Source: Dryococelus australis
Lineage: Eukaryota; Arthropoda; Insecta; Phasmatodea; Phasmatidae
Direction of reading: 5' to 3'
DNA length: 64,000 bases
Assembly (NCBI GenBank): GCA_029891345.1
Contig: CM057009.1
Coordinates: 87,077,916-87,141,915, forward strand
Under the pieces are notes generated by a model. That model saw nothing but the letters and a program-made list of their open reading frames with translations. It did not search any database and was not told the DNA's origin. The position numbers and the translations under genes are program-made. Each line of letters begins with the position of its first letter. Position 1 is the stretch's first letter. Shown one piece after another: positions 41,346 through 54,094 of the stretch.

Positions 41346-43012
41346 TTCATACCTGCCAACCCTCTCGCTTTAGGCGGGAGACTCCCGCTTTACCACCCAT
41401 TCTCCAGTCCTCCCTTAGTGACTTTAATCTCCTGCTTTTTTGTTACCCAACCCTTAACTTTTTAAAACCCTCCAAAAAAGAATGCAAGCCGAATTGGAGT
41501 GAGGTGGATTGTGCCAGTTTTCACAGCCTGTGTATAGTTTTTCAATGGGGTGGAAAGAGGCAGAAGTAGTGAAAAGATGAGACAGCTAATGCCACACTGT
41601 CAGCAGGTTGAAGGAGGGAGGGAGAGTACAACAAAGAAAAGGGGCTACTTGTTGTGGAGGATGCGTCTACTGGTGTTGGGGTGTTACAAGCAAGAGGGCG
41701 GAATGTTGATGAATAAGGCTTTGGTGTGGGAGGGAGAAAGAATGAGTGATGAAAGAGTGAGAGGATGAGGGAGGGAGCTTGGAGTAGTGTGGGCGTGGCT
41801 AAGTGGAAGGTTTAATGGGAAGGGGTATGGGTGTGGCTACAGGGATGGAGAGAAGAAGAGAGCAGAGGGGTATGGACGTGACCTAGAGGTAGGAAAAGGG
41901 CAGATTAACGGTTGAAGGGGTGCGGGTCTATGTAGGCGCAGCAGAGATGATTGAGTATGGCTGGTGGAGGGAGGGTGGCCTGAGCTGCCACCTGCCTTCA
42001 CCGTGACTTTGTTAGAGGTTAGACTCACAAAGCAAAATAAACAGATGAAGCTCATTGCTTTTTTGGCAGGTCGTTATTTTCCTCTATGTTTGGGCTATAA
42101 GGTAGAATTTGGTGCCATCATTACAACTCTTAAACATAATTATTTCAGTTTTCAGACGTTTCAGTTGCTGCTAATAATTTGGTTAAAATGTTATCGTTTA
42201 ATGATGTATTTACAATCAGTAACATGTAACTAAATATGTGTGTAACAATTACTGGTAGACATAGGTTGACTACTGTGTTAACTACACATTTGTTTATTAA
42301 AATGCTAATTATACATATTTCCTTCTTTTAAAAACATCAATAACTCTTGTACCATTTATTCTTAGAGAATCAGCATTTTCAAATAAATAAAAAAAACTCA
42401 ATTAATCAAATTGATTGCAAACATCAACCACTCCTCCAGCAACGCTCATAACAACAGAAACAAAACAATTCAACACACAGCTGCTGACAGTGCATGCCTA
42501 CATCAACAATATATATCTTATGAATGACTAGAATAATTAAAGTTAATATACGTACTTATTTCCAATTTAATTTTTTTTAATTGACCCGTCCAATATTGGC
42601 AATATGAAAACAGAAAATTATTTGATATAAATTAAATAAAATGCTTATAGTTTTATGAATATTTTTCATCGGAATAGAAAACAAAAATATAGCTATATTG
42701 ATTCAATTGTAGGAACTAAAGTACAATGATTTATATAAATCCACATTTATTTTTACGATGATGATTGAGAGTTCTTTGTTTAATCCATAATGAATAGAAT
42801 TTAACCATATTTAACTGTCCTTTTTTATTATTTATATTCCCTGTTTTAATCATTTTTTAAGAGTATGGCATCCATTATTGTTTTAAAAATCGTATATAAA
42901 CTAGTGTCATAATATTAAGTATGATGCCTGCAATTAACCTTATGAAAATAATAGTGAACTGTTAGAGAGCTTCCTTAGGGATAACGTCCAACATATTATA
43001 CTGACGCCATCG
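41346..43012. other. No gene supported; possible transposon edge at left
   Basis: 41346-41460 begins CATACCTGCCAACCCTC and contains GGCGGGAGACTCCCGC, a terminus style I have seen in animal DNA transposons but cannot assign; no matching inverted end was found. 41530-41960 is purine-rich on the plus strand with no domain. 42060-43012 is AT-rich and empty. Confidence 0.4.
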
Positions 43013-44935
43013 GGTGAGACACGTGACAAATGATGACACAAATACTTACTGGTAATTTGGGCGCCAGCGTGCTTCCCAATCACCACACTATTGAGACTCA
43101 GAGCTCTCAAGGATGCTGTGGTTTCTGTGTATCCGTCTCATCTGTGCATACTTACAAACATGTAAGCAATACTAAACATCACTTGAAATAAACACTTATT
43201 AAAACATACGTGGTTAGGACACTGTCACTACTGAACAAAAGATATAAGTTCTCTGTAGACTTGTTTTATTGATATTAGTCATATACATCAACGTGCCAAT
43301 GAAATGATGATCTCGGTCATGACTAGCCAATTCCGCTTGGGTGTTCCCCGGCCCGTAATTAATCTAGCGCACGCCTTGACGGATGATCTCACCGAGGTGC
43401 ATGAAAGCACAGCCTTCACAAGGGAAGAGGGCTGACAGCCACTACGGTGGACTGACAGTTTTTCCGTGAAGACAGGACACTGTGAATTACAAATGAAATC
43501 CCTGATACATTAACACGTGTGATTACTCGGCATCACTAATGCAAACTCGTCGGGGCTCGCCCTCCACACGTGGCTAGTGTTGTGACGGCCTATACACAGA
43601 GCCGGCTAGGTCGGGAATAATTGCACCGTACACTAATTACAAAATTACATAGACCCTTGAATGATACATGAAATAAGATGGGACACGAGATGAGTATTCA
43701 CAATAAACATACACATGTGTGAAAACAAGTTTATATGGCACGGATGCCGCTGGATGAAGTTCGTAGCGGACCACGTGGTGCAGGTGAAAGTGCAATATTT
43801 CTGTGTGGAAATTGCAAACTAAAATCAGATCAACTAGTATTTGTGTTGAGCAAGTGATTCTCTTTACGATTAGAATTGTTATAGGCTTGTAACTTGCCTG
43901 ATGGCGGTGAAATCAAAAATTTCTGTGACCGTGTTGTAAAGTACAAAAAGCTCAATTTATGTGAGAAATACATTGAACCCTAAATAAAACTGACATAGAA
44001 CCCTGGAATAAATGATTGCACATACGATGATACATAAATAAGCTTGTAAAACACAATGATGGCGTATGGAAAGACTTGGCTTCAGTTGGTCACGTGGTTA
44101 TACGTGATGTTGCCATAAAATATTCAAACACGAAAATTACCCTCAAATACATACATAAAAACAAAGCTCTTAAACTTGTGTGTAGCAATAATGCAGAAGT
44201 TACAATGATATGCCATATACATAGGTGGATGGTGCCTGATTCAAGTTATGTGGGTCACGTGACCTCTCTGACGTCTTTCTCCTCCTTCTCCTTGGTATAA
44301 GTTAAAAATGCCATAAGGGCGCAAGAAATTAATGAAGCGGAATCATAATGTTGGGGAAAATATCTGGCAAAATGTACGCAAGCAAAGGTTAACTGGTAAA
44401 CTAAATAACTATGGAAACCTAAATCAGTGAACAAAAGTTGTAGTGCTTACATGACAGTGTCTTACCTCGCCAGCTCTCCTCGACAGACTGTCCAGATACA
44501 AGCGTCGCATGGACCTACCATGGCCGCCTACGGGTTCACATAAGCGGAAGTGCTATGCACGCCGAGTAAAATATTTTATATTGGAAATAAAATGGCACAA
44601 ATTAAATTAGATATTGTTTTACATTTCTATAATTTTCTTATGAATTTCAATATTATTTTAGGGTCTCTTTATGACGGTGTTCATGCCAGAATATTAAGTG
44701 TTCTTAATCTCGGTGCTGCAGGCACTTTGAATTTTATAACCAAATAATTAAAAATGAGTACTAACACTTTAAAACATTTTAGGACATATTAAACACTGCA
44801 AATACAAGAGAACACATTTTACACTGAAAATAACATTTAAATGAAAGTTAAAAATTTTTGGCCTCTTTGCGCAAGCGCGGAACACATGACACATGAGCGT
44901 CATCATGGGCTCTAGTGCCGCTGGCTGTTAGCTGG
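43013..44935. repeat. Dispersed repeat X, copy B
   Basis: Same orientation as 14146-16075, about 28.9 kb away. The block 43382-44165 differs from copy A at only about five positions, while sequence on either side has drifted far more. The 10-bp inverted repeat of copy A is degraded here (GTCTCATCTG). The minus-strand TGGCGCCCAA is conserved. Confidence 0.8.
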
Positions 44936-47900
44936 TGCCAATACAAATATTCGCACATACGTATATATTGATGTGCGCCTTACTTTGATGGGTTGGTGGT
45001 TAAGGTGCTGACTGCCCTCTCTGGATTGTCAGTTAAACCTACCTTGTCATGATTGGTTAATGATATTGGCTCAATGGGTCGTAGTGGTTTTAGATTGTGT
45101 TGGTGGCCACTTAATGGAAGGGTATCATCTGAAACGAGGGGAGTCAAACCCTAGAGTGAAGCGGAATTAGATAGTTTCCCACCCAGGGAGTTTTATCTTC
45201 CTCACTACTATGGTTGCCAAATTGGCAGGACGCCATTTGTCCCGGGGTGTATGAGGTGGCGATGCAATTTAAGCAATTGTGGGGGTGGAGGTGGATGCCC
45301 TGGCTGGGGAAATTGGAGCTATTCGTATGGGCCGAGCGGGTTTGCGCAGGGGAACTTAATTCATGTGGGGTAATACAGCACATGGTTTAGGGACTACCTT
45401 TGGCGGGAGTTGAACCCGGACCGTTTTCCCCAAAGCTAGTTTAATGATGCGCATGTTAGGTTTGTCCTCCAGAGGGTCTACCTTGGTGGTGGTAACGTTG
45501 GCTACCGGAGGTGTGGGCTCTGACTGAGGAGGGTGATCTCCTGGAGCGTACTCTGGCCAACAGGTGCCTAAATATTTGTGTAGGGGTGTCCAATTTTCAA
45601 GAGGAATGAAACAAAAGGTTATATCGGCCTAGGTACTAGTTCAGTTCCAGAAGACTGGGGTTCGACCTTACTTGTGTCCCCGTTAGTGGTGTCAGCATTG
45701 TGAGCCCTTTCTAAAGCACGGCGTTCCCTACACCGACGACGACACTGGACACACATTTCTTGCTATGCATCAGTCCTGTCTCCTGACCTTCCTGCAAATG
45801 TGCAGTTCTGGGGGTGTGACTTATGCGGTCGCACCCAATGCCCTGACGTGTAGAAGTGCAGTCCGGTATTGGAACATCATTGAAGGTAGGCACAGATACA
45901 CCGGAAACCGAGGGGCTGCGGCGTGTCTTGCACAGACTAAGGCTTTTTGCAAGCTCTGTCTCCTATAGAGTTCGGTGCACTACATGACTAGTCTCCAGCA
46001 GAAATTAATTACTGAACCTGGCACAACTAGTACAAATATACTGAAAACCAGAATTTTAAATGACACAGGGACTAACTTAAAAATTATGGTAAATGGACAA
46101 GTTAAGTTTCACGTAAATTTTATTACTGCATTTATGAAAGTGGAAAGTCCCAGCTAATCAGTTACAAACAATAACTAACTAGTTTAAAGTATGTGAAAAA
46201 TATTTTATGCACTCAAACAGGCGATGGTGAGTATGGAAAAATAATTAAAATTTATGCAAAAAATAATCTACTTTAAAGTATGCAATTTCACAGCATTACC
46301 TGATTTATAGGAATTTATCCAAGAGGTAAACTAAGGTGCGACAACCTGCTATTGCGGAGTCACGGAAGTTGACTGAGGAATAGGGTACAGGGTGCAGGAG
46401 TGGGATTGCCTTTGGAATAGTTGCTGCCCTCACGGTCAGCGGGTGCAGTGGTGGACAAGCCTTGTCCAAGCTGCAGGGATCGTGACGCCTTCACATTCTG
46501 TACAGGTAGAGTGAAGTCTTCTTGCAGGCTTTTGGGTGCTGAGCCGTGCTACAGGCTGAGGAGAAGAGAGAGGTCTTTTTGCAGACCAGGGAGTGCTCAC
46601 TGACCTATGCGGCCGGTGAGCCAGACATCTCTGCTGGTGCATGGTTCTGGACTTCCTTAAAAAATTCCCGTGATCAGCGATCTTCCGGGAGTGCGGGGTA
46701 GAGTAGCCTTCTAATGCAGGTGTAGGTTTATCAGGGGTTGCGGCAGCGCTGCTTATTTCTTATCTCCCTGTTTGGAGGCGACGGGTTATGATGTCACAAG
46801 GTCGCAGGGGTGCTGCCATCTCGTGGTTTTGCTGGAACTTCTTCCACAGCTAGTAGGGTAGTGGTTCGTCAAAAAAATATTTTATTTAGTTGTGGAGGTG
46901 GTGCTTGCATGCGGGATTTCGGGCGGGCCGTACATTTCATAATTAAACACCTCAATTACTTTTACGTATGTGAATATCCAACGCGTGGAGTCTCTTTGCT
47001 CGATACGTGAAATTACTTTGCCGCGGTTACTGACTTTCCCTGAGCTCTGGTTGCTCGTAGCTGGGGCAATGTCGCCTGTAGAGCATGTATTTGCACTGTG
47101 CAGTATGTTGGCATGCATCAATATAAACATACATAAACATGTTGACATATACATATATATACATATATTCAAAACGTTTTGTAAAGGGGAAGGGGGAATA
47201 TTAGTTAAATCCCCCTATTGCAGTGCAGGTTGACACATGTGTAGATTGTGATGATATATTGTTGGATCCATGGAAGTCATGGCTCTTCAAGGTAACTTTA
47301 TATGTAATTTTAAATTTTGATGTAACATATAAATTTGTTTTGTATTTATTCTGCCCATTTAAAGTTCTTTAAACACTCGGTTACATCTTCCGTATTTTTA
47401 CCAAAATAGTACCCAGGGTCAATGAAAAAGCGACTGCTCTCCATGTCTGTATTATTTTTTGCACCTGAATCTAAGGGCCCTGTTTCTTCAAATGAAATAT
47501 TTCCCAGTCCTCCTGGTGTTTCTAATTCCGAATCCGATTTACTTTCATAAGTTTCGCTACCTACTTTAATTCTTACGTTAGGGCTAACCTGAAATTTTGT
47601 TTCAACACAACTTCTTAGTTTTCATTCCAGAAACATTACTACACACCTGCCATGCTTGTCATCTAATCATTAACTGACCACTTCAATTACCAATTAGTTT
47701 TAGCAGCACTTGTCAAATGTATATATTATTTCCCACAATAACACAATTATTTCAACAACAACCCTACAATTTAATCACTTATTCTAATTAACAACTGAAT
47801 TAGCGACTACCAAACACTACCACCATGCACGGCTCTCAACAGCAAAAAAACCACTATACCCTGTGATATTGCCGGTGAAGGTAAATCGAACACGACTCAC

Positions 47901-47937
47901 CCTCACATCAAACCATACCCGGTGCAAAACACAAAAT
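44936..47937. other. No gene supported; scattered GC-richer stretches
   Basis: 45128-45445 has a minus-strand B-box-like GGGTTCAACTCCC and could be a SINE remnant, without a good A box. 46330-46900 is GC-richer with overlapping open frames on both strands but no domain. 47240-47937 is AT-rich. Confidence 0.4.
45128..45445 (-). mobile_element. Possible SINE remnant
   Basis: CCGGGTTCAACTCCCGCC on the minus strand (about 45400-45417) is a good pol III B box. The A box is poor and no target duplication was found. Confidence 0.28.
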
Positions 47938-49606
47938 TGTTACAAGAAGGGATACAATGAGGCTGAAATAATTTAGAATACCCGGTGCCTCCACCAAATT
48001 GTTACAGGGAGGGATACATTGGGGGGTTGAAATAATTTAGAATACTTGGAGCCGAAAACCAAATTGTTACAAGTAAGAATAATTTGAAAAGAAATAAATG
48101 TACAAATACACCTAAACAGATAAAGGTAAGATATTTTGAAATACAAATAAATATTAAAAAACGAGAAGGTTCAAAACAGAATTTTCCCAGGAAAATGCTA
48201 CTACTGCAAATAACCTTAACTTTTCAAAAATGATAAACATACTCAATAAAAGAGGTTGGCTCCACCATGTGCTTGAACAGAATAACAACAAACATCAGGG
48301 CAAGCATGAAGCCTTAGTAAAATCTGAAGTCTGACTCACTTCTCAGACATAAACAGTAAATCTCATTCCTTTAACTTAATTATGCAAAGGGAGCATTAAT
48401 TAAAATAAAACATAGTCCAAATGGAAAGGAAAGTTTTTGGGAGGAGTATGGGGCACTTACTTACAGTAAGATACACTGGGAACGCTTCGCAGCTCCAGCG
48501 CTATTGAAGAGTTACATGGTGTGTTGTAATTCTCCCATATACAGCTTATGCTCACTTCTAAATCATTAGCTACAACTACGTGCTCAAGGGAGAGATTCAG
48601 CTAAAATGGAAATCAATTTTTAGAGAAAATGTTGAAAAAGTAATACACTCCAAATATAAAAAAAGTGTGTTTATTAAATGAGTGCTATTAATGAATAACA
48701 AACAACAATAAAATTTATATTAAATAAACAATTCGCAAAAGAAAAAAAATAAAAAACATTCTCCAGTTAAGTTTGAGTGTAAAAGAAAAAACTCAGAAGT
48801 GAATAATAAACTCAATCAATAGCAAGAATCCAACATAGAGAAAACAAGTATTAGATTCTTGAGACAACTAAAATTAACTTTTATTAATAACCACAATCAT
48901 AATTTATTAAACTTTATTGATGAATATAGTCCAGCTTGAAGATTATGTAAATTTTCTTTGATCTCGTGTATCGAATCTCGAATATGGCAATGGCCACAAG
49001 TTATTCTTTAATGGTGTCTTTTACAGAAAATTACTGAATGGTAACTGGTATTCACAATCATGAAAGAAAATTATTCTTTAACTTGAAAAATAAATTGAAA
49101 CAGAGAAAACACTTAAGCTGAGACTCAAAGGCCTCGATAAAATAACATTTAAGCACTATTCAGAGATACAAAATCCAAATATAAAAATCTGGTAACCATT
49201 ACAAAAACTCAGATAAATTTTTAACTGAATCTTTGTGTCAGAAGGTTAACTCATTTCACATCTCGAAGATAACTGTTTCATTAATACAAAAAAATTACTC
49301 TAGGATCAATAGACAGCTATTAAATCCTCCAAATACAACTTATTTATTTAGAATGGGATAGGTGTGAAAATTTATCTGTAATTAAAAGTGAAGTAAATAA
49401 AATTTCTTTTGACGTAAATAACTATGAGGGGAATACTTAACAACACACAATCGTTATTCACTTGAGATTGGCTACCACAACCATTTTACTTTAGTTCCTA
49501 GTACAAATCTAAGAACAAATTATAAACAAAGGAACGCCTATGATATATAAATTAAATTAAAGAACTGGAATTAAATGTATTCCCAATCACAATTATCATC
49601 AGTAAT
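47938..49606. repeat. Dispersed repeat Y, copy B
   Basis: Partner of 11009-12951. Starts with the same two 62-bp units (47938, 48000). At the point where copy A has its SINE, this copy reads straight through TTCGCAAAAGAAAAAA, the empty site. Confidence 0.75.
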
Positions 49607-49731
49607 AATGTTTGGAAAAAAATGTTATGGCTTATTAGCGACTGAAAAACTTCAATACTAAATTAATTGTCCAATTATGTCTAGTAACTCCTAGCCTTCA
49701 ATCATTACCTTAACGTCTAGAATATAGCAGC

Positions 49732-49807
<76 letters not shown>

Positions 49808-50067
49808 TTTTTTATTTGCTTCAAAGGATTTTATTAGCTAAATATGGAAAGAGCAGCTTCTCATTATTTTTATGCCATGTACACTATATCACATGTGTAA
49901 TATAGCTATGTCACATTTAAGTTAATTTTATAAATTGGACTATGCTAGACTAGTGATTTATCCATCTGCACTTACAGGGTGGAACAAAATAAAGGTTGTT
50001 TACAACCTTTAAGGGATTATAAAGGTGGTCAAGATGAACAAAATGTATATGTACTGAAAGTCATGTA
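49607..50067. other. AT-rich DNA with a TA microsatellite
   Basis: Apart from the TA run there is nothing recognisable up to the Tigger terminus. Confidence 0.5.
49736..49804. repeat. (AT)n microsatellite, 69 bp
   Basis: An uninterrupted run of AT dinucleotides. Confidence 0.97.
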
Positions 50068-51075
50068 CAGTATAGCTGTGATTATTCGAGCCCACTAAAT
50101 GAGTTCTGGATTAACCGAGGTAAAAAAAAAAAAACCACCTTGTACATACATAATTAATACGTGTTAATGCCATTGGTTTCACATTGCATGTGTAGTATGT
50201 ATTGTATGAGCACAAGCTCAGGCGAGGCGACAGGGGAAGTTGGAGAGTAGCAAGTGGTAGTGGCGTACGTGACATTTTTCAAGGTCTTTGGCATTATCTG
50301 CCGGTCTGTTAAGGGATTAGTCACCCACTCACCACAGGTTCGCCTGTGCCGCGCCACTCTCTTAGCCCCAGTTCTGCTTGTTTACTGAACAGTTATGGTT
50401 CGCTGACCTCTCAGTTTAATTATCGTAGTGTTTTCTGTACTACTGCTGTCAAAGATTAGGCGTTACCGTAGGCCTACCTAAGTGTGTTGTGTTTGTGGAT
50501 TTCTTACATTATGAGTGCTAAGCAGAAGAGAACTGTTGTGACATTAGAGACTAAATTAAATGCCATTAAAAGACTGTATAAAGGAGAGAGAATTAAAAAA
50601 GTTGTTGCAGATTTGGGTGTGGGAGCAGTAACTATTGGAGACAGGAAAAAGAAACAGGCCAAAATCGAAAAATAATGCTAACAAAAGAATAATGCAAATG
50701 ATGACAAACAAAAAACTATGAAGACCGGAAAGTTTGATAAAACATTGAATGCCTTATTTATATGGTTTACACAACTATGGAGCAAAGGAAGTCCAGTGAG
50801 TGGCCCTATGTTACAGGAAAATGCTATTGAATTCCACACAAAATTTAAAGATGGAGATGAAGAATTTACAGCGAGCAGAGAATGGCTTCATCACTGGAAA
50901 GCAAGGTATGGAATAAAGGAGCTTAACATTTTTGGTGGAAAGCTATCATCTAATCATCACATTATAGTAACCTTTAAAAACAAATTTAAAGCTGTGATTG
51001 AACGTGAAAATTTTTCATTACAACAGATCTTCAACTGTGACGAGACAGGCTTAAACTACGCATGCATAATCAGTA
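50068..51075 (+). mobile_element. Truncated pogo/Tigger element
   Basis: The left end CAGTATAGCTGTGATTATTCG, with GGATTAACCGAGG closing the terminal repeat near 50120, fits Tigger termini (CAG...CCG...GGATTA.CCGAGG), and it is preceded by TA. It contains a transposase fragment (50511-51075). The right side is cut in the DDE domain where the PHD-Gag gypsy begins. Confidence 0.85.
50511..51075 (+). pseudogene. Tigger/pogo transposase, N-terminal part
   Basis: ATG at 50511 starts a CENP-B-like N-terminal HTH (MSAKQKRTVVTLETKLNAIK, GVGAVTIGDRKKK), followed after two in-frame TAA codons (about 50673 and 50679) by the second HTH of the Tc5/CENP-B type (ALFIWFTQLWSKGSPVSGPM, REWLHHWKARYGI). Near 51030 begins the DDE domain with FNCDETGLNYA, whose Asp is the first catalytic residue. 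The rest of the catalytic domain is absent. Tigger transposases cut and paste at TA sites. One frame throughout, so decay is by stops only. Confidence 0.88.
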
Positions 51076-51212
51076 AAAGCGGGACCAGGTTAGAACGGCC
51101 TGAGAGAGTAAAGACAATAGCCAGGACCGAATGAACCAGACTTCAAGGAGTCTAGAAACACCTCATGGCACCCAGACCAATAGGATATCAGGAAGCGAAG
51201 TAAGCCAGCGAC

Positions 51213-51545
51213 ATGGCTAACGTGGTCCCAGAGACGTGTAGTCATACCACTTGCCAGGGTACCTGTATTCACCGCATTATATGCACCCATGGTTAAAGAC
51301 AGTTCCACTACTGGTGCCTGGGATGGGATGATGAAACCCAGAATACTGGTGGATTAGAGTACAAGTGTGAGATGTGTCGAACTCGACAAGACTAGTATTG
51401 TAGCTGGATCACATGTCCTGGTCACAGCATCCACCTAATTCACTGTATCATATGTAACGAGCCATACCACCACAACTGCATAGGTTGGCCAGAAGAAAGA
51501 GTTGCTCGGCCAGGCTGGTGTATTGATGCGAGGGGTGGAAGCAAG
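51213..51545 (+). pseudogene. gag: Gag N-terminus with tandem PHD-like fingers
   Basis: ATG at 51213 (CGACATGG context) opens MANVVPETCSHTTCQGTC. Finger 1 continues IIC, then a broken Cys position and a stop (TAA 51294), FHYWCLGW, and closes with KCEMC. Finger 2 (after a TAG near 51393) has YCSWITC, HCIICNEPYHHNCIGW and GWCIDAR. The CX4C-X9-CX2CX4HX2C...WxC spacing is that of PHD-type zinc fingers, with the aromatic residue before the last Cys. All in one frame with two stops. PHD fingers usually read histone H3 tails. The function in Gag is unknown. Confidence 0.7.
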
Positions 51546-51559
51546 CCGCCAAATACCAC

Positions 51560-52110
51560 CTGCACAACCCAAGGCGTTACTCAGGGCACACCAGCCAGCC
51601 AGGGACATCTCAGAGTTGCCCTGCCCAAGGATACATGGAGGGAATGCAAATCCCAGATTATGCAGTTGGACTCCATGAGGACTCCGTTGCTTTCACTAAC
51701 GAATGTGAAAAGGAGTTTACTGAAACCAACCTCCCCACCAAACAGTGCGTCACTTATGCGCAGGCCCACTTAAGCAGGAAAGCCTTAGAATGGTGGGAAC
51801 AATATGGTGAGTTCCTTCCGAATGGGAACAGTTTTGCAAACGACTAGTAGTGAATTTCACCGGTGAGGAGGTGGTAGCTAGGCTGACCACTGAATTTTAC
51901 AGTAAAGTACAGGAGCCGCAGAAGATGTGGTGTTCTTTATCAGAAGAAAAGAACAAATGTTCAACCAAATATTTCCCGATGGGAACGAAGCCAGTGCCGT
52001 CCACTGTGTCGGAAGAATGTTGCTACCTAATCTGAGGAACGTCTTGTTGATGCCAAAACTCTCAAACCTGGATGAATTTGTAGACCATGCGAGAGAAGCG
52101 TAACACAACT
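51560..52110 (+). pseudogene. gag: gag core of PHD-Gag gypsy (plus)
   Basis: The frame 51635-51847 reads VGLHEDSVAFTNECEKEFTE, LPTKQCVTYAQAHLSRKALE and WWEQYGEFLPNGNSF. The next frame adds FTGEEVVARLTTEFYSKVQ. This matches the minus-strand Gag at 17289-16978 residue for residue in the KQx / WW..YGEF / FTGEEV blocks. A stop and frame change sit at 51845-51850. Near 52230 a CxxGRHVNKDYP stretch may be a worn zinc knuckle. Confidence 0.75.
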
Positions 52111-52428
52111 TCAAGACACAAGCGGCCCTAGATAAACTGTGGAGTAATAAGACAAAGGAGTCACACCTACCACCGCCCGAGCAAAAAGGAAGAAACCACT
52201 TCCCTAACCCACAAGTACTGTTTTTGTTGAAATGATGGTTTTGTCCAGGACGACATGTGAATAAAGACTACCCCACAAGGGCTACGGGATTAAGGATTAC
52301 ATGAGGAGGTACTGCATACAAAGCAACCACTCCAACCGTGACTAATCAATCAAGACAGCAAGCGGGAAACTCAGAAACCAGGGTGCGAAGCGGGCCACCA
52401 CAGCTGGCAAAACAGGTCCCGGTATCCA

Positions 52429-52719
52429 ATGCTTAGTGAAGAAGCTACCTTTCTCGTCGCCCCCCACATAGATGTGGAGATCAATGGCAAAAGGGTCTTA
52501 GCCTTGTTAAACTCCACGGTGATGGGAAATTTTATCCAAAGCAATCTACTAATCCTGCAACTGCATAAGAATCTCCGACCTAAGATAAACGTCATATGCA
52601 TGGCCCATCCTGATGCTATCCTACAAGTAGACAGTCAAATTGAATTAAAAGTACGCCTACATAGGCATTCTAATCCAGCTGAAATTGTGTACTCCTCAAT
52701 CCATTCGCACTTTGCTTAG
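52429..52719 (+). pseudogene. pol: Retropepsin of PHD-Gag gypsy (plus)
   Basis: A 96-codon open frame reads ATFLVAPHIDVEINGKRVLA, then LLNSTVMGNFI where LLDSGAxGNFI is expected, and later INVICMAHPDAILQVDSQI. The layout is that of an aspartic protease, but the catalytic Asp reads Asn and SGA reads STV, so it would be inactive. Confidence 0.75.
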
Positions 52720-52720
52720 T

Positions 52721-54094
52721 AGTAAGAGTACATGTCACTATTATTTATTATTCATAATTAATACATTTTTAATCCTATCCCGAGAGTGAATCTGTTATAT
52801 AAAGGGAAATCCTTTCCGACTTCTAGGTACTGAACCCTTAGATGAAACAAGCAAGAGATAGAGTTTTTATAACTGTACGATCCATACTATAGGACTGCAG
52901 ATCCCCTTCATGAATCCTTATGTCTGAAACATGCACCACTTTTGACGGCCACCCATTCTGTGCACCATAGTGCTCAGAAAAGCAGAGTCCCAACCACTAG
53001 GTACTCATCCAACAGGAGCAGGACAGCCACCTCAGGTTGCATCGCTGCCGGAGCACCGCCGGTGCTGGCAGGGGTATTTTGCCTGGTACTTGAGGCCCGA
53101 CTGTTGCTGGACCACAGCCCGACAGTAGAAGGAAGATGACCCACCACTCTAGGTTTGTGCATCAAGATGCAGAACTGTAGGAGCAAGGGTTCGCGTTGTC
53201 AACTGCTGTGGGCTCTACACTTAGTCAGGGTTCTTTCTACTGCTTGCGTCCGACTAGGAGTAAGTTTAGTGTTACTGCTACCTCTATGCCATTCGGAGAA
53301 AGGCACAGAGCTCAAAGGGAGAAGAAAAAGGAGAAGTTCCACGGGAACGAGCTCAAGCCGTCCATCACCTGGAGAGGCCTGCCTCTTCAGTCAGTAGCCC
53401 TGTTTACTTCCCTATGCACACTAGGATAGGCATCAAGTGTTATCCAGCAGTTGGTGCTCTGGTCACTGGGAGTGACACCAGGTTGGGCACCTCGAACACT
53501 TACTTGAAAGCAGTGCAGCCGCAGAGTGGACAAGATATATTATACCTCTCTGTATGGAAATTCGTCAGTCAGCACCACCCAGGTGACTGCTGGTCCCAGT
53601 CGACCTGCCCCTACACCAGAGCCCAGGAGACTGGTGAGTGAGTACCCTGGTATGTTAGCCGTACCGCAAAGGGCAAAGGTTGTAGTCAGGCATATTGTGG
53701 TACCACTCATAGTTGACTTTGTACCGAGTCGTTAGCCAACCCGATCGGTGTTAGTCTCTGTCAGAAAGCCCATTCAAAATCAATTATTGTATACCGGAGT
53801 GTGTCTGATCTAGCGCACGTCAAATCTACATTGACTAGTCCAAGCGACATGCGTCAACGTTTACTATCTAATTTTGCGCCTCACCAGCCAGGGGCTGTTG
53901 TTGGGGGACAATTTTATTTAAATTCTTCCTCCTAAAACACTGGGCTTCGGTGTGACGTATCTTTTTATAATAAAACATATAGGAGTGTAGCGTACTTGTG
54001 CCCTAACTCCTTACAGGTAGAGCATTTCATCATTTTGCATTATTTCACGAAATGACCTGTTATTCACAAGAGTAAGATAGCTTATATTTCTTAC
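52721..54094. other. No gene recognised; coding-like GC-rich block at 52940-53735
   Basis: Several overlapping 65-80 codon frames lie on both strands at 52940-53735. One reads KPSITWRGLPLQSVALFTSL, another RRLVSEYPGMLAVPQRAKVV. No family was recognised. They may be a remnant of the neighbouring retroelement. Outside this block the DNA is AT-rich. Confidence 0.35.

Larger units (their letters stand above)
51076..52720 (+). mobile_element. PHD-Gag gypsy remnant (plus)
   Basis: Order on the plus strand: leader, Gag start with two PHD-like fingers (51213-51545), Gag core (51635-51900), a weak zinc-knuckle region near 52200, retropepsin (52429-52719). RT and integrase are missing and no LTR was found. 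It cuts into the Tigger element on the left. Gag and protease are homologous to the minus-strand copy at 16280-23487. Confidence 0.75.

Noticed and set aside
41346-41460. Possible DNA transposon terminus CATACCTGCCAACCCTC
   Set aside because: Familiar-looking, but no inverted partner or target duplication was found; kept only as a note on the junction.
45765-45968. 67-codon Cys-rich plus-strand frame
   Set aside because: No spacing pattern of a known zinc finger and an equally long frame on the other strand.
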